DNA from: Pseudomonas salomonii
GTDB lineage: Bacteria > Pseudomonadota > Gammaproteobacteria > Pseudomonadales > Pseudomonadaceae
Assembly: GCF_900107155.1 (NCBI RefSeq)
Contig: NZ_FNOX01000018.1
Span: forward strand, 25,575-89,574
DNA length: 64,000 bases
Direction of reading: 5' to 3'
In this document: piece by piece, positions 35,501 to 44,378 of the stretch
How the letters are laid out: each line of letters starts with the position of its first letter
Position numbering within the stretch: position 1 is the first letter of the stretch
Made by a program: the position numbers and the translations under genes
Notes under the pieces: model-generated
Told to the model about the DNA's origin: nothing
Databases searched by the model: none
Seen by the model: only the letters and a program-made list of their open reading frames with translations

Positions 35501-36778
35501 TTACAGCTCGGAGAAGCACTCTTCGATGATCGCCAAACCTTTGTCCAACTGCTCGTCCGGCGAGGTCAGCGGCACCAGTACGCGCAACACGTTGCCGTAG
35601 GTGCCGCAAGACAGCAGGATCAGGCCCTTGTCACGCGCCTTGGCCACCACGGAAGCCACGGCAGCCGCGTTCGGCTTGTGGCTGTCGCCATCTTCGAACA
35701 GCTCCACCGCGATCATCGCGCCCAGGGCACGCACTTCACCGATCACCGGGTACTTGGCTTGAATGGCTTTGAGGCCCGTCACCAAGCGCTCGCCAACCGC
35801 CTTGCAGCGGTCCAGCAGGTGCTCTTCTTCGAACACTTCCATCACCGCCAGCGCAGCCGCGCAAGCAATCGGGCTACCGGCATAAGTGCCGCCCAGGCCG
35901 CCTGGCGCAATGGCGTCCATGTATTCAGCCTTGCCGCACACACCGGCCAGCGGGAAGCCGCCAGCGATGGATTTGGCGAAAGTGGTCAGGTCGGCAGCCA
36001 CGCCCATCTGTTCCATGGCAAAGAACGTACCGGTACGGCCGGCACCGGTTTGCACTTCGTCGGCGATCAGCAGGATGCCGTGCTTGTCGCACAGTTCGCG
36101 CAGGCGCTCCATGAAGGATTTAGGCGCGACGTAGAAACCGCCTTCGCCCTGCACCGGCTCGATGATGATGGCAGCGATATCACGCGGCTCGGCATCGTTC
36201 TTGAAGATGCGCTCGATGCTGGCGATGGCATCGTCATCGCTCACGCCGTGCAGTTCGTTCGGGAACAGTGCGCGGAATACGCCGCCTGGCATCAGGCCCA
36301 TGCCGGCCGAGTACGGCACGACTTTACCGGTCAGGCCCAAGGTCATCATGGTGCGGCCGTGGTAAGCGCCGGTAAACGCGATTACGCCAGCACGGCCAGT
36401 GGCGGCGCGGGCGATTTTCACGGCGTTTTCGACCGCTTCGGAACCGGTGGTGACCAGCAGGGTTTTCTTGGCGAAATCACCTGGCACCTTGGCATTGATT
36501 TTTTCGCACAGCTCCACGTACGGCTCGTAGGCCAGTACCTGGAAGCAGGTGTGAGTCAGCTTGTTCAGTTGCTCGGTCACGGCCGCGATGATTTTCGGGT
36601 GCACGTGGCCGGTGTTCAACACGGCGATACCGCCGGCGAAGTCGATGAACTCGCGACCTTCAACGTCGGTCACGGTGGCGTTCTTCGCGGATTCGGCGAA
36701 GATCGGGTGAATCTGGCCAACACCGCGCGGCACAGCGGCCTCGCGGCGTTTCATCAGGGATGCGTTGGTCTTGCTCAT
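35501..36778 (-). CDS. gabT: 4-aminobutyrate aminotransferase GabT
   Basis: 425 aa from MSKTNASLMKRREAAVPRG (AGGAC upstream; an ATG six codons earlier lacks one). Class III PLP aminotransferase: NAVKIARAATGRAGVIAFTGAYHGRT, the GEGGFYVAP segment, LIADEVQTGAGRTG and the PLP-lysine in TFAKSIAGGFPLAGV. Converts GABA and 2-oxoglutarate to succinate semialdehyde and glutamate. Downstream partner of gabD, with a structured RNA leader between them. Confidence 0.97.
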   Translation of the reverse strand: MSKTNASLMKRREAAVPRGVGQIHPIFAESAKNATVTDVEGREFIDFAGGIAVLNTGHVHPKIIAAVTEQLNKLTHTCFQVLAYEPYVELCEKINAKVPGDFAKKTLLVTTGSEAVENAVKIARAATGRAGVIAFTGAYHGRTMMTLGLTGKVVPYSAGMGLMPGGVFRALFPNELHGVSDDDAIASIERIFKNDAEPRDIAAIIIEPVQGEGGFYVAPKSFMERLRELCDKHGILLIADEVQTGAGRTGTFFAMEQMGVAADLTTFAKSIAGGFPLAGVCGKAEYMDAIAPGGLGGTYAGSPIACAAALAVMEVFEEEHLLDRCKAVGERLVTGLKAIQAKYPVIGEVRALGAMIAVELFEDGDSHKPNAAAVASVVAKARDKGLILLSCGTYGNVLRVLVPLTSPDEQLDKGLAIIEECFSEL

Positions 36779-36960
36779 AAAGTCCTCATTCGCCACTCAT
36801 CGGGTGGCGTGGTCCAAGGAATACGTGGAGGGGAGGCAACTACGGCAGCATGCGATGATCGACTGCCACAGCTTTCCCGGCCACTACGAATAACGTCTTG
36901 AAACACGCAAAGGGTCAGCGCTCTCGTGCCCTCTGCGTTTGCTGCAATCTCGTGCCGAGC
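36779..36960 (-). promoter_or_regulatory. gabT RNA motif (gabD-gabT leader)
   Basis: 182-bp gap between gabD stop and gabT start. A long imperfect stem (plus-strand 36901-36914 AAACACGCAAAGGG against 36929-36940 CCCTCTGCGTTT) and a second hairpin by the ribosome site (36791-36809, CGCCAC/GTGGCG) are visible. A conserved Pseudomonas-specific RNA of unknown function, the gabT motif, is known at exactly this location; the match here is by position and structure, not by covariance-model score. Confidence 0.7.
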
Positions 36961-38403
36961 TTAGATGCCCAGGCAGAGGTATTTGATTTCCAGGTAATCC
37001 TCGATCCCGTACTTGGAGCCTTCACGGCCCAGGCCCGAAGCCTTGATGCCGCCGAATGGCGCCACTTCGTTGGAGATCAACCCGGTATTGACGCCAACCA
37101 TGCCGTATTCCAGCGCTTCAGCCACACGGAACACACGGCCCAGGTCGCGGGCATAGAAATAGGAAGCCAGGCCGAACTCGGTGTCGTTGGACATCGCGAT
37201 CACTTCGGCTTCATCTTTGAAGCGGAACAGCGGCGCCAATGGCCCGAAGGTTTCTTCCTTGGCGACCGCAGCATCTTTGGGCACGTTGACCAGGATGGTC
37301 GGCTCAAAGAAGTTGCCTTCCATCACCTTGCCACCGGCCAGCAGCTTGGCGCCTTTGCTCAGGGCATCGGCGATGTGTTCCTGAACCTTGGCCACGGCTT
37401 TTTCGTCGATCAGCGGGCCAGTGGTGGTGCCTTCTTCCAGACCGTTGCCGATCTTGAGTTTGGCCACGGCCACTTTGAGTTTTTCGGCGAACGCGTCGTA
37501 CACCGAATCCTGGATGTACAGGCGGTTGGCACACACGCAGGTCTGGCCGTTGTTGCGGTACTTGGAGATGATCGCGCCTTCGACGGCCTTATCCAGGTCG
37601 GCGTCGTCGAACACGATAAACGGCGCGTTGCCGCCCAGTTCCAGCGAGACTTTCTTGATGTCCTTGGCGCATTCGGCCATCAACTGGCGCCCGATTTCGG
37701 TGGAGCCGGTGAAGGACAATTTACGCACGATCGGGTTGCTGGTCAGCTCGCTGCCAATATCACCGGCGCTGCCGGAAACCACGCTGAACACGCCGTTTGG
37801 AATGCCCGCACGCTGGGCCAGTTCAGCCAGGGCGAACGCCGAAAACGGCGTTTGCGAAGCCGGCTTGAGCACCATGGTGCAACCGGCGGCCAGGGCCGGG
37901 CCGGCTTTACGGGTGATCATCGCAGCCGGGAAGTTCCACGGCGTGATGGCCGCGGTAACGCCGATCGGTTGCTTGATCACGATCAGGCGCTTGTCCGGCT
38001 GGTGGCCAGGAATCACATCACCGTAGACGCGCTTGGCCTCTTCGGCGAACCACTCGATAAAGGAAGCGGCATAGACGATTTCGCCTTTGGCTTCGGCCAA
38101 CGGCTTGCCCTGCTCCAGGGTCATCAGGCGCGCCAGGTCGTCCTGGTTCTCGATGATCAGCTCGAACCAGCGACGCAGCTTGTTGGCGCGGTCCTTGGCG
38201 GTGAGTGCACGCCAGGCCGGCAGGGCCTTGTCGGCGGCTTCGATGGCACGGCGGGTTTCAGCCGCGCCCATCTTCGGCACGGTGCCGAGAATTTCGCCCG
38301 TGGCCGGGTTATTGACCTTGATGGTTTGACCGTTGTCCGCATCGACCCAAGCGCCATCGATAAAGGCTTGTTGGCGGAACAACTGGGTATCTTTGAGCTG
38401 CAT
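36961..38403 (-). CDS. gabD: Succinate-semialdehyde dehydrogenase (NADP+) GabD
   Basis: 480 aa from MQLKDTQLFRQQAFIDGAWV; this ATG has AAGGAAAG upstream. Aldehyde dehydrogenase family with NFPAAMITRKAGPALAAGC, glutamate general base in VSLELGGNAPFIVF and the nucleophile Cys in NNGQTCVCANRLYI. Oxidises succinate semialdehyde from GabT to succinate. First gene of the gabDT operon. Confidence 0.97.
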   Translation of the reverse strand: MQLKDTQLFRQQAFIDGAWVDADNGQTIKVNNPATGEILGTVPKMGAAETRRAIEAADKALPAWRALTAKDRANKLRRWFELIIENQDDLARLMTLEQGKPLAEAKGEIVYAASFIEWFAEEAKRVYGDVIPGHQPDKRLIVIKQPIGVTAAITPWNFPAAMITRKAGPALAAGCTMVLKPASQTPFSAFALAELAQRAGIPNGVFSVVSGSAGDIGSELTSNPIVRKLSFTGSTEIGRQLMAECAKDIKKVSLELGGNAPFIVFDDADLDKAVEGAIISKYRNNGQTCVCANRLYIQDSVYDAFAEKLKVAVAKLKIGNGLEEGTTTGPLIDEKAVAKVQEHIADALSKGAKLLAGGKVMEGNFFEPTILVNVPKDAAVAKEETFGPLAPLFRFKDEAEVIAMSNDTEFGLASYFYARDLGRVFRVAEALEYGMVGVNTGLISNEVAPFGGIKASGLGREGSKYGIEDYLEIKYLCLGI

Positions 38404-38774
38404 GTCGGCTTTCCTTAACAGCACCGCGCGCACGCGGAGCGAATTAGAGTTGTTGAAAGGCGCCTTGTGGGCTGCCGTCAGGGAAATCAGCCCCAGCACG
38501 CGAGATAAGTGAAATAGCGCACGGGAGACAGAGCGTTTGAAATCTCAAACGAATCCTAGGATCAATGGGGGTACAGGGCAATAGTCTGTTCGAAAAAAAG
38601 AACGAAAACGGCGCATTTGCCGAATATTTCTGATCAACGTGTTTCGGCCGGGTTCCAACGTATTGATCACTGGTAGCCGGTGTAGAGCCTCTTGGCAGCA
38701 AATTCCTACCCATAAACGGCCAAAGACCAGCATGGACGCCCAAGGTCGACATGGGTATGATGTCGCCCGCACAA
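38404..38774. other. Intergenic region upstream of gabD and of tRNA-Arg
   Basis: 371 bp between the divergent gabD and tRNA-Arg. It must hold the gabD promoter and the tRNA promoter. No convincing coding frame is seen. Confidence 0.6.
38733..38761 (+). promoter_or_regulatory. Candidate tRNA-Arg promoter
   Basis: TGGACG, 17-base spacer, TATGAT; the -10 ends 13 bases before the mature tRNA. The -35 is weak. Confidence 0.45.
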
Positions 38775-38851
38775 GCATCCGTAGCTCAGCTGGATAGAGT
38801 ACTGCCCTCCGAAGGCAGGGGTCGTGGGTTCGAATCCCGCCGGGTGCACCA
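38775..38851 (+). tRNA. tRNA-Arg (CCG anticodon)
   Basis: 77 nt including encoded CCA. Acceptor GCATCCG pairs with CGGGTGC; D-arm TAGCTCAGCTGGATAGAGTA; anticodon stem CTGCC/GGCAG with loop CTCCGAA, giving anticodon CCG (arginine); T-arm GTGGGTTCGAATCCCGC. Confidence 0.97.
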
Positions 38852-38861
38852 GATACAGATG

Positions 38862-38896
38862 AAAAAGCCCCAGGTCGAAAGACCTGGGGCTTTTTT
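38862..38896. terminator. Bidirectional terminator
   Basis: AAGCCCCAGGTC-GAAA-GACCTGGGGCTT with an A-run before and T-run after. It serves the tRNA gene and the convergent anti-sigma-factor gene. Confidence 0.92.
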
Positions 38897-38908
38897 GTGC
38901 CTGCCGAT

Positions 38909-39496
38909 TTACCGCTTCTGCAACGCCTCCAACCGCGCCGGCAAATCCTCCTCGGGAAAGCGCTCATGCAGCGCCAACAGCTTTTCATCCGCCGCTTTGG
39001 CTTGCCCCGCCAGGCGCAGGTTCAAAATCTCCTGCAACCCTTCCTCCAACGAAGGCAACGCCAGCGGTGCGCGCTTGCTGAGTTTTGCCATTGGCGCATC
39101 CGCCATCGCACCAGCGATTTCAGCCTGAACCGGCGCGGACTCTGCCCTCGGCGCAATCGCCATCCGCGCCATGGGCGCAGCCGCAGGCGCGGCATACATC
39201 TGGGGCGCCGGCGCCGCGGAAAACGTTGCGGTGGATATCTCCGGCTGCGACTCGGGCACGCGCATCACTACGCCGATCATCAGTGCCACACCGGCGACGG
39301 TGGCGAATGCCATTTGCCAGCGCGGTTGGCGGCAGGCTTGCAGCCAGCGTTGCCACAGGCTGGGTTGCGGCGCCGGGGCTTCGCGGCGGGCAGTGGCGAG
39401 GATGAAGGCGTCGAGGGACGCGGGCGGCTCGCCGGTGCTGTGTTGACGAAAATGCTGGATCAGTTCGTCGTCGGGGGTGTGTGGGTCGTGGGTCAT
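38909..39496 (-). CDS. Putative anti-sigma factor, single-pass membrane protein
   Basis: 195 aa. A cytosolic N-terminus (DDELIQHFRQHSTGEPPASLDAFILATARRE) precedes one membrane helix near residues 61-80 (MAFATVAGVALMIGVVM). A low-complexity Ala/Pro/Met-rich periplasmic stretch follows, then a conserved C-terminal segment (PSLEEGLQEILNLRLAGQAKAADEKLLALHERFPEEDLPARLEALQ). The four-base overlap with the upstream ECF sigma gene and the topology support an anti-sigma role; no zinc-binding HxxxCxxC motif is seen. Confidence 0.75.
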   Translation of the reverse strand: MTHDPHTPDDELIQHFRQHSTGEPPASLDAFILATARREAPAPQPSLWQRWLQACRQPRWQMAFATVAGVALMIGVVMRVPESQPEISTATFSAAPAPQMYAAPAAAPMARMAIAPRAESAPVQAEIAGAMADAPMAKLSKRAPLALPSLEEGLQEILNLRLAGQAKAADEKLLALHERFPEEDLPARLEALQKR

Positions 39497-40065
39497 ACGA
39501 GTATCTCCTCGGCCAGCAGGCGGCGCAGTTTCTGCTGGGCGTAACGCAGGCGGCTTTTTACGGTTTCCAGCGGGGCGCCGGTGAGGGCGGCGATTTGCGG
39601 CACTTCGAGGTCGCCGTGCAGGCGTAGCAGGAAGACTTCGCGCTGGTCTTCGGGCAGGTCTTGCAATGCTGCGTCGAGGCGGGCCTGGTCGCGGCTCAGG
39701 CCCAGTTGCTGCTCAGGGCCGGCGCTGTCGTCGGCCTGGGCGTGCAGGTGTTCGTCGTAGCTGTCGTGCAAGGGGTTGTGGATGCCATGCTTGCGCCAGT
39801 GGTCGATCAAGCGGTTGCGGGCAATCTGGAACAGCCATGTACGAAAACTCGCCCGGCCCTGTGGCTGGGTAGCGCTGCGGATCAGGCTGAGCCAGGTTTC
39901 CTGGTACACCTCTTCAGCCAGTTCGGCCTTGTTGCTCAGTGATACCAGGAATCGGTAAAGCCCTTGGCGGTGACGCGCGTACAACACTTCGAACGCGGCA
40001 GCGTCGCCGGTTCGGTAGCGGGCCAGCAGCGATTCGTCGCTGGGTGAGTCATCTGTTACGGCCAT
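39493..40065 (-). CDS. ECF-family RNA polymerase sigma factor
   Basis: 190 aa from MAVTDDSPSDESLLARYRTG (AGGAG upstream). Region 2 has FEVLYARHRQGLYRFLVSL and AELAEEVYQETWLSLIRSA, and region 2.3-2.4 has RTWLFQIARNRLIDHWRKHG. Region 4 has DLPEDQREVFLLRLHGDLEVPQIAALTGAPLETVKSRLRYAQQKLR. Its partner is encoded immediately downstream. Target genes are unknown; the VWA lipoprotein upstream in the same orientation is one candidate. Confidence 0.94.
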   Translation of the reverse strand: MAVTDDSPSDESLLARYRTGDAAAFEVLYARHRQGLYRFLVSLSNKAELAEEVYQETWLSLIRSATQPQGRASFRTWLFQIARNRLIDHWRKHGIHNPLHDSYDEHLHAQADDSAGPEQQLGLSRDQARLDAALQDLPEDQREVFLLRLHGDLEVPQIAALTGAPLETVKSRLRYAQQKLRRLLAEEILV

Positions 40066-40106
40066 GTAGGTCGCGAACTCCTTTCGATGGATCGATGCAC
40101 ATTGAC

Positions 40107-40193
40107 TGTGGGAGCTGGCTTGCCTGCGATGCAGACAATTCGGTACATCCTGTACACCGCGTGGCTGCCATCGCAGGCAAGTCAGCTCCCACA
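40107..40193. repeat. REPIN
   Basis: Inverted REP pair (TGTGGGAGCTGGCTTGCCTG and complement) between the VWA gene and the sigma-factor gene. It separates the two transcription units. Confidence 0.87.
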
Positions 40194-40216
40194 GTTGATT
40201 GGTGCCATGTTCGGGA

Positions 40217-41845
40217 TCAGCGTTTGAGGCTCTGCGCCACTTCCACCAGTTGCACGAACTCGTTGCGCAACCCGAACGGGTCATCACCGCGTGCCGAGCG
40301 GGCCAATGCGGCGGTGTCCTTTAAGCTCATGCTGCCAGTGTAGCGGCCATCGCCCTTGAGCTGTTGGGCGAAGGCGGCCACCGCTGCCGCAAAACGCAGG
40401 TCGGCGCTGGCCGGGGCGGTTTCGTTGCGGATAGGCCGTTCAATCAGTTGGCTGGCACCGCCCGCCGCCGGTTTGTAGCGTACGCGCAGCATGGCCAGCT
40501 CAGCGGAGGTGTTTTCGGCCGCGGGCGCCGCGGCGTAACGCAACGGCTCCAACCAGCCCTTTTCGCCCTTGAGCACAATTTCGTACAGGGCGGTCACGGT
40601 GTGCCCTGCGCCGATCTCTGCGGCGTCGACCTTGTCGTTGTTGAAATCCTCACGTTTGAGTGCGCGGTTTTCATAACCCAGCAAGCGGTATTCGCTGACT
40701 TGGGCCGGGTTGAATTCCACCTGTATTTTTACGTCCCGCGCCACTACCGCCAGGGTCGAGCTGAGCTGGTCCACCAGGACTTTGCGGGCTTCACGCAGGT
40801 TGTCGATGTAGGCGTAGTTGCCGTCGCCGGCGTCGGCCAACTGCTCCATCAGGTGCTCGTTGTAGTTATCCACACCGAAACCCAGGGTAGTCAGGGACAC
40901 GCCGCTTTTGCGCTGGTCGACAGCCATCTGCTTGAGGCTGTCGAAGTCGCTGACGCCCACATTGAAGTCACCGTCGGTGGCCAGCAGGATGCGGTTGATG
41001 CCCTTCTCTATAAAGCCGGCACGGGCCATCTGGTAAGCCAGCTCGATGCCGGAGGCGCCTGCCGTTGAGCCGCCGGCGGTGAGTTGGTCGATGGCGTTGC
41101 GGATCCTGGTTTTGTCGCGCCCGCTGGTGGGTTCAAGCACCACACGCGATTCACCGGCGTAGACCACCAACGATACGCGGTCTTGATCGCGCAACTGGTC
41201 CACCAGCAATTTCAGCGTGCTTTTCACCAGCGGCAAACCTTCACGGCGGTCCATGGAGCCCGACACATCCACCAGGAACACCAGGTTGGCCGGTGCCAGG
41301 TCTGCCACTGCACGGTCGGAGGCCTTGATGCCGATGCGCAGCAGTCGTGTGTGCGGGTTCCAGGGTGTGGCGGCAACTTCGGTGGTCACGCCGAAAGGCG
41401 AGCTGTCAGTGGGCAGCGCGTAGTCATAAGGAAAGTAGTTGAGCATTTCCTCCAGTCGAACGGCGCCGTCAGGCGGCAGCCGCCCTTGGTTAAGGAAACG
41501 TCTCACGTTGGCGTAGCTGCCGGTGTCGACATCGGCGCTGAAGGTCGAGACCGGGGTTTGTGCAACGCTGTAGACCGGATTGTCGGGCAGGTCCTGATAG
41601 CGTTCTTGAGGCTCGGCCCGATATGCCAGGGCCACGGCTTCGCGCATGGCCATTGGTGCGGCCATCAGCACAGGCATCGCTGCCTGCTTGCTCAAGGCAC
41701 CCTCGGCCTGAGGCACGGCGGCCGCTGGCACGGGAGGCTTGGCCGCCTCTCGAGACGATGAAAGCCCACAGCCGGCCAGCGAAGCCAGTACGGCAACCGC
41801 AACGCTGCAGATAAGGGGATGCAGCACTAAACGAGCATGTGACAT
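40217..41845 (-). CDS. VWA-domain lipoprotein, YfbK family
   Basis: 542 aa from MSHARLVLHPLICSVAVAVL. Lipobox LASLAGC gives a predicted lipoprotein with Cys near residue 25. A conserved central region (NPVYSVAQTPVSTFSADVDTGSYANVRRFLNQG) precedes a von Willebrand A domain with MIDAS motif DVSGSM and later LLATDGDFNVG, then the DUF3520-type C-terminus. Function unknown; metal-dependent protein interaction in the envelope is likely. Codirectional with the sigma factor but separated by a REPIN. Confidence 0.88.
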   Translation of the reverse strand: MSHARLVLHPLICSVAVAVLASLAGCGLSSSREAAKPPVPAAAVPQAEGALSKQAAMPVLMAAPMAMREAVALAYRAEPQERYQDLPDNPVYSVAQTPVSTFSADVDTGSYANVRRFLNQGRLPPDGAVRLEEMLNYFPYDYALPTDSSPFGVTTEVAATPWNPHTRLLRIGIKASDRAVADLAPANLVFLVDVSGSMDRREGLPLVKSTLKLLVDQLRDQDRVSLVVYAGESRVVLEPTSGRDKTRIRNAIDQLTAGGSTAGASGIELAYQMARAGFIEKGINRILLATDGDFNVGVSDFDSLKQMAVDQRKSGVSLTTLGFGVDNYNEHLMEQLADAGDGNYAYIDNLREARKVLVDQLSSTLAVVARDVKIQVEFNPAQVSEYRLLGYENRALKREDFNNDKVDAAEIGAGHTVTALYEIVLKGEKGWLEPLRYAAAPAAENTSAELAMLRVRYKPAAGGASQLIERPIRNETAPASADLRFAAAVAAFAQQLKGDGRYTGSMSLKDTAALARSARGDDPFGLRNEFVQLVEVAQSLKR

Positions 41846-42360
41846 GGCGCAGAACCTCAACCGTAAATAATCCGTTCATAGGCTCAGACGCAAAACACTG
41901 CGGATTCGGGTTAACGCTCAAAATTTAAGCGTCCAACACGCTTGGCCTACCGAGCACTGCGCCATTGCTCGTCAGCTAAAACCACCGAGCGCTGTAGTTC
42001 ACTAAACAGTGCAGCGTCCGAAATAAGTTACTGTTACGCGCGAAACCTATAATGGCCCGAACAAAAAAAACAACAATGTAAGCAATTCTATATTTCCAAA
42101 AAAAACATATTAAACACGATTGAAAAGATCATCTTTCAAAAAGACCAGCAACGCTTAGAAAACCCGCCCCGTCGACATAACGTTTAAAAACAAATAAACA
42201 TAACACCCATTTCAAACAATTTCATACCCGCGTATTGACACACCCTAGAAACAAATACCCTATTGGAAAACAACTTATAGGATGCGAAGGTATTTCCAGC
42301 ACACAGACATGCTCTTCCCTACAAAATGAATATCCCTCAACAAGAATATGGATTTATTTT
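41846..42360. other. AT-rich intergenic region before protease genes
   Basis: 515 bp, markedly more AT-rich than its surroundings, between divergent genes. It should contain the promoter of the first protease. The protease frame stays open back to a TTG at 42235, but no start with a ribosome site is evident there. Nothing else is recognised. Confidence 0.55.
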
Positions 42361-44277
42361 ATGAGAGTCGACTTTCGCCCGCCTGTCTTCCCGCAACCAG
42401 ACTACAGCCAAAGTACTATTGGATCGTTTGTTCAGTCGTTTACCCAGCCTTTTTTCAAAAACCCGGTCTTCCGGCCTTTCGTGCAACCCTTCTTTAAACA
42501 CCCGTTCGTACGTAAGTTCGTACAGCCCTCTGTTCAGCCATCGACACGGCGACCATTTAATCCAACCACAACAACCCGTTCCACGACATTCGACACCGCC
42601 ACTAAACGCAACTGGGACGGTAAAGATCCGACCCTGCGCCCCAACGATCCCTATGCGGCTAACGTCAGAATGCGCTCTTTCGATGAACGCCAGGCAACCG
42701 ACAATCTCACGCGGGGAAACCATAAGTGGCATGACAAAAATGGCGATGGCAAGGTCTCTGTTTCCTACTCGTTCAACAGCGACGCCTGGCAATTCGATGG
42801 TCGCCAGAGAGAAATGGCACGACGCGCCATGCAGTCATGGAGCGATGTGTCCAAGCTTTCCTTTGAAGAGAATGGGCCACGCACAGAGGGCAAAATGTCA
42901 TTTGGCATATCGAACGCCGTCAGCACCGCCGTAGGCTATTACCCAAGCAACCATTACCAAGGAGGCGCCACCCTGTATAACCCCAACAGGGTCACGCGCC
43001 ACGACCTGATTCATGAAACGGGTCACGCCTTGGGGCTGTACCATACCGGCAACTACAATGGCGGCTATAACGAGAACCGAAGGAGCCACGTACAGGATTC
43101 CCAGGCTCATAGCGTCATGAGCTATTTCGGGGCGTCACTGAGCGGCAAAAACCATGGCGGCGCCAAACCAACATCAGCAATGATGGACGATATTTCCGCC
43201 ATCCAGGCGCTCTATGGCGTCAACCGCAAAATCCGTCATGACGACACCACCTACGGTTTCAACTCCAATAGCCAGCGCGACTACTACACCCTCAATTCCA
43301 ATCAGGATAAAGCGGTGTTCTGCATTTGGGACGGGGACGGCAAAGATACCCTGGACGTTTCCGGCTACCGTTCCAACCAGACCATTAACCTCAAGGCCGG
43401 CTCGTATTCCGATGTCGGCGGGCTCAAGGGCAACGTTTCCATCGCGCGCGGTGTCGTCATGGAAAACGCCATAGGCGGCTCAGGCGACGACGCGATGATT
43501 GGCAACGATGCCGATAACCGGCTCACCGGCGGCGCGGGTGGTGACCGGCTGCGCGGCGGCGGCGGCGCGGATACGTTTGACTACAACAGTGCCAGTGACT
43601 CCACGCCCGACAACCCCGATACGATCATGGATTTTGTCAGCGGCACGGACAAAATCAATGTGTCCGTGGCCATGAAGAATGCCAAAGTCGGCGCACTTGC
43701 CTTCGTCAGTGAGATGACAGGCAAGGCCGGTCAGACGGTGCTCACCTACGATGAGCAAAGCGGCAAGGGCAGCCTGGCGATTGACCTGACGGGCGACGGC
43801 AAGGCCGACCTGCTGATCCGCACCTATGGGAAAGTCAAAGCAGAAGATATTGTCGCCTCCGCAAGCGCCGAGCCCCAACATCAACGGCTTGAAGCCCCGA
43901 GCATTCGCTCCGCAATCACGCCGGCCCGACCACCCCACCGCTCGATAACACACGCTTACGAAAAGGTCAGCGACTCGCCCTATCACAATGCCGACTTGAT
44001 TGAGAACTTTGTCAGTGGCAAAGACAAGATCAATCTCGCCGACCTGGTAAAGAATACCGGTATACCACTGCGGCTGGTCGACAACTATTCGGGCCGCGTT
44101 GGCGATACCGTAGTTAAGTTTAACTCACACAGTGGTCGATACTTTGTGGGGGTGGATTTGACGGGTAATCGCCGGACCGACTTCCTGATAAAAAGCACTC
44201 AGCTATTAGACCCCAGGGATATTATGGGTTTGACTGAAAACATTGAAAGCCACGCCAAGGTATTTCCACGCCGGTAG
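42361..44277 (+). CDS. Serralysin-type zinc metalloprotease 1, with duplicated C-terminal domain
   Basis: 638 aa from MRVDFRPPVF. An unusual Phe/Pro/Gln-rich N-terminus repeats FVQPF-like units (residues about 23-60). The peptidase domain has zinc motif HETGHALGLYH (H218, E219, H222, H228) and Met-turn SVMSYF. A Peptidase_M10_C/RTX region follows (IGGSGDDAMIGNDADNRL, GGAGGDRLRGGGGAD, about 370-405). Two successive C-terminal modules follow (about 410-500 and 540-622), each with an (I/L)I-x-(D/N)FVSGxDKIN start and a DLTG end. Family members are secreted by type I systems; no aprDEF-like genes are in the window. The ribosome site is weak. Confidence 0.9.
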   Translation: MRVDFRPPVFPQPDYSQSTIGSFVQSFTQPFFKNPVFRPFVQPFFKHPFVRKFVQPSVQPSTRRPFNPTTTTRSTTFDTATKRNWDGKDPTLRPNDPYAANVRMRSFDERQATDNLTRGNHKWHDKNGDGKVSVSYSFNSDAWQFDGRQREMARRAMQSWSDVSKLSFEENGPRTEGKMSFGISNAVSTAVGYYPSNHYQGGATLYNPNRVTRHDLIHETGHALGLYHTGNYNGGYNENRRSHVQDSQAHSVMSYFGASLSGKNHGGAKPTSAMMDDISAIQALYGVNRKIRHDDTTYGFNSNSQRDYYTLNSNQDKAVFCIWDGDGKDTLDVSGYRSNQTINLKAGSYSDVGGLKGNVSIARGVVMENAIGGSGDDAMIGNDADNRLTGGAGGDRLRGGGGADTFDYNSASDSTPDNPDTIMDFVSGTDKINVSVAMKNAKVGALAFVSEMTGKAGQTVLTYDEQSGKGSLAIDLTGDGKADLLIRTYGKVKAEDIVASASAEPQHQRLEAPSIRSAITPARPPHRSITHAYEKVSDSPYHNADLIENFVSGKDKINLADLVKNTGIPLRLVDNYSGRVGDTVVKFNSHSGRYFVGVDLTGNRRTDFLIKSTQLLDPRDIMGLTENIESHAKVFPRR

Positions 44278-44378
44278 AAACTCAAAACATTTAACCCTTT
44301 CAGCCACCCAGAGAAACCCCATTGCTCATGAGCTTCAACGTTCACACTTACGCTCGCCTACTAAAAGGATTCAGGTAG

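Noticed and set aside
42235..42360. Extended N-terminus of protease 1 from TTG at 42235
   Set aside because: TTG with no ribosome site and codons unlike the family; the ATG at 42361 is preferred.
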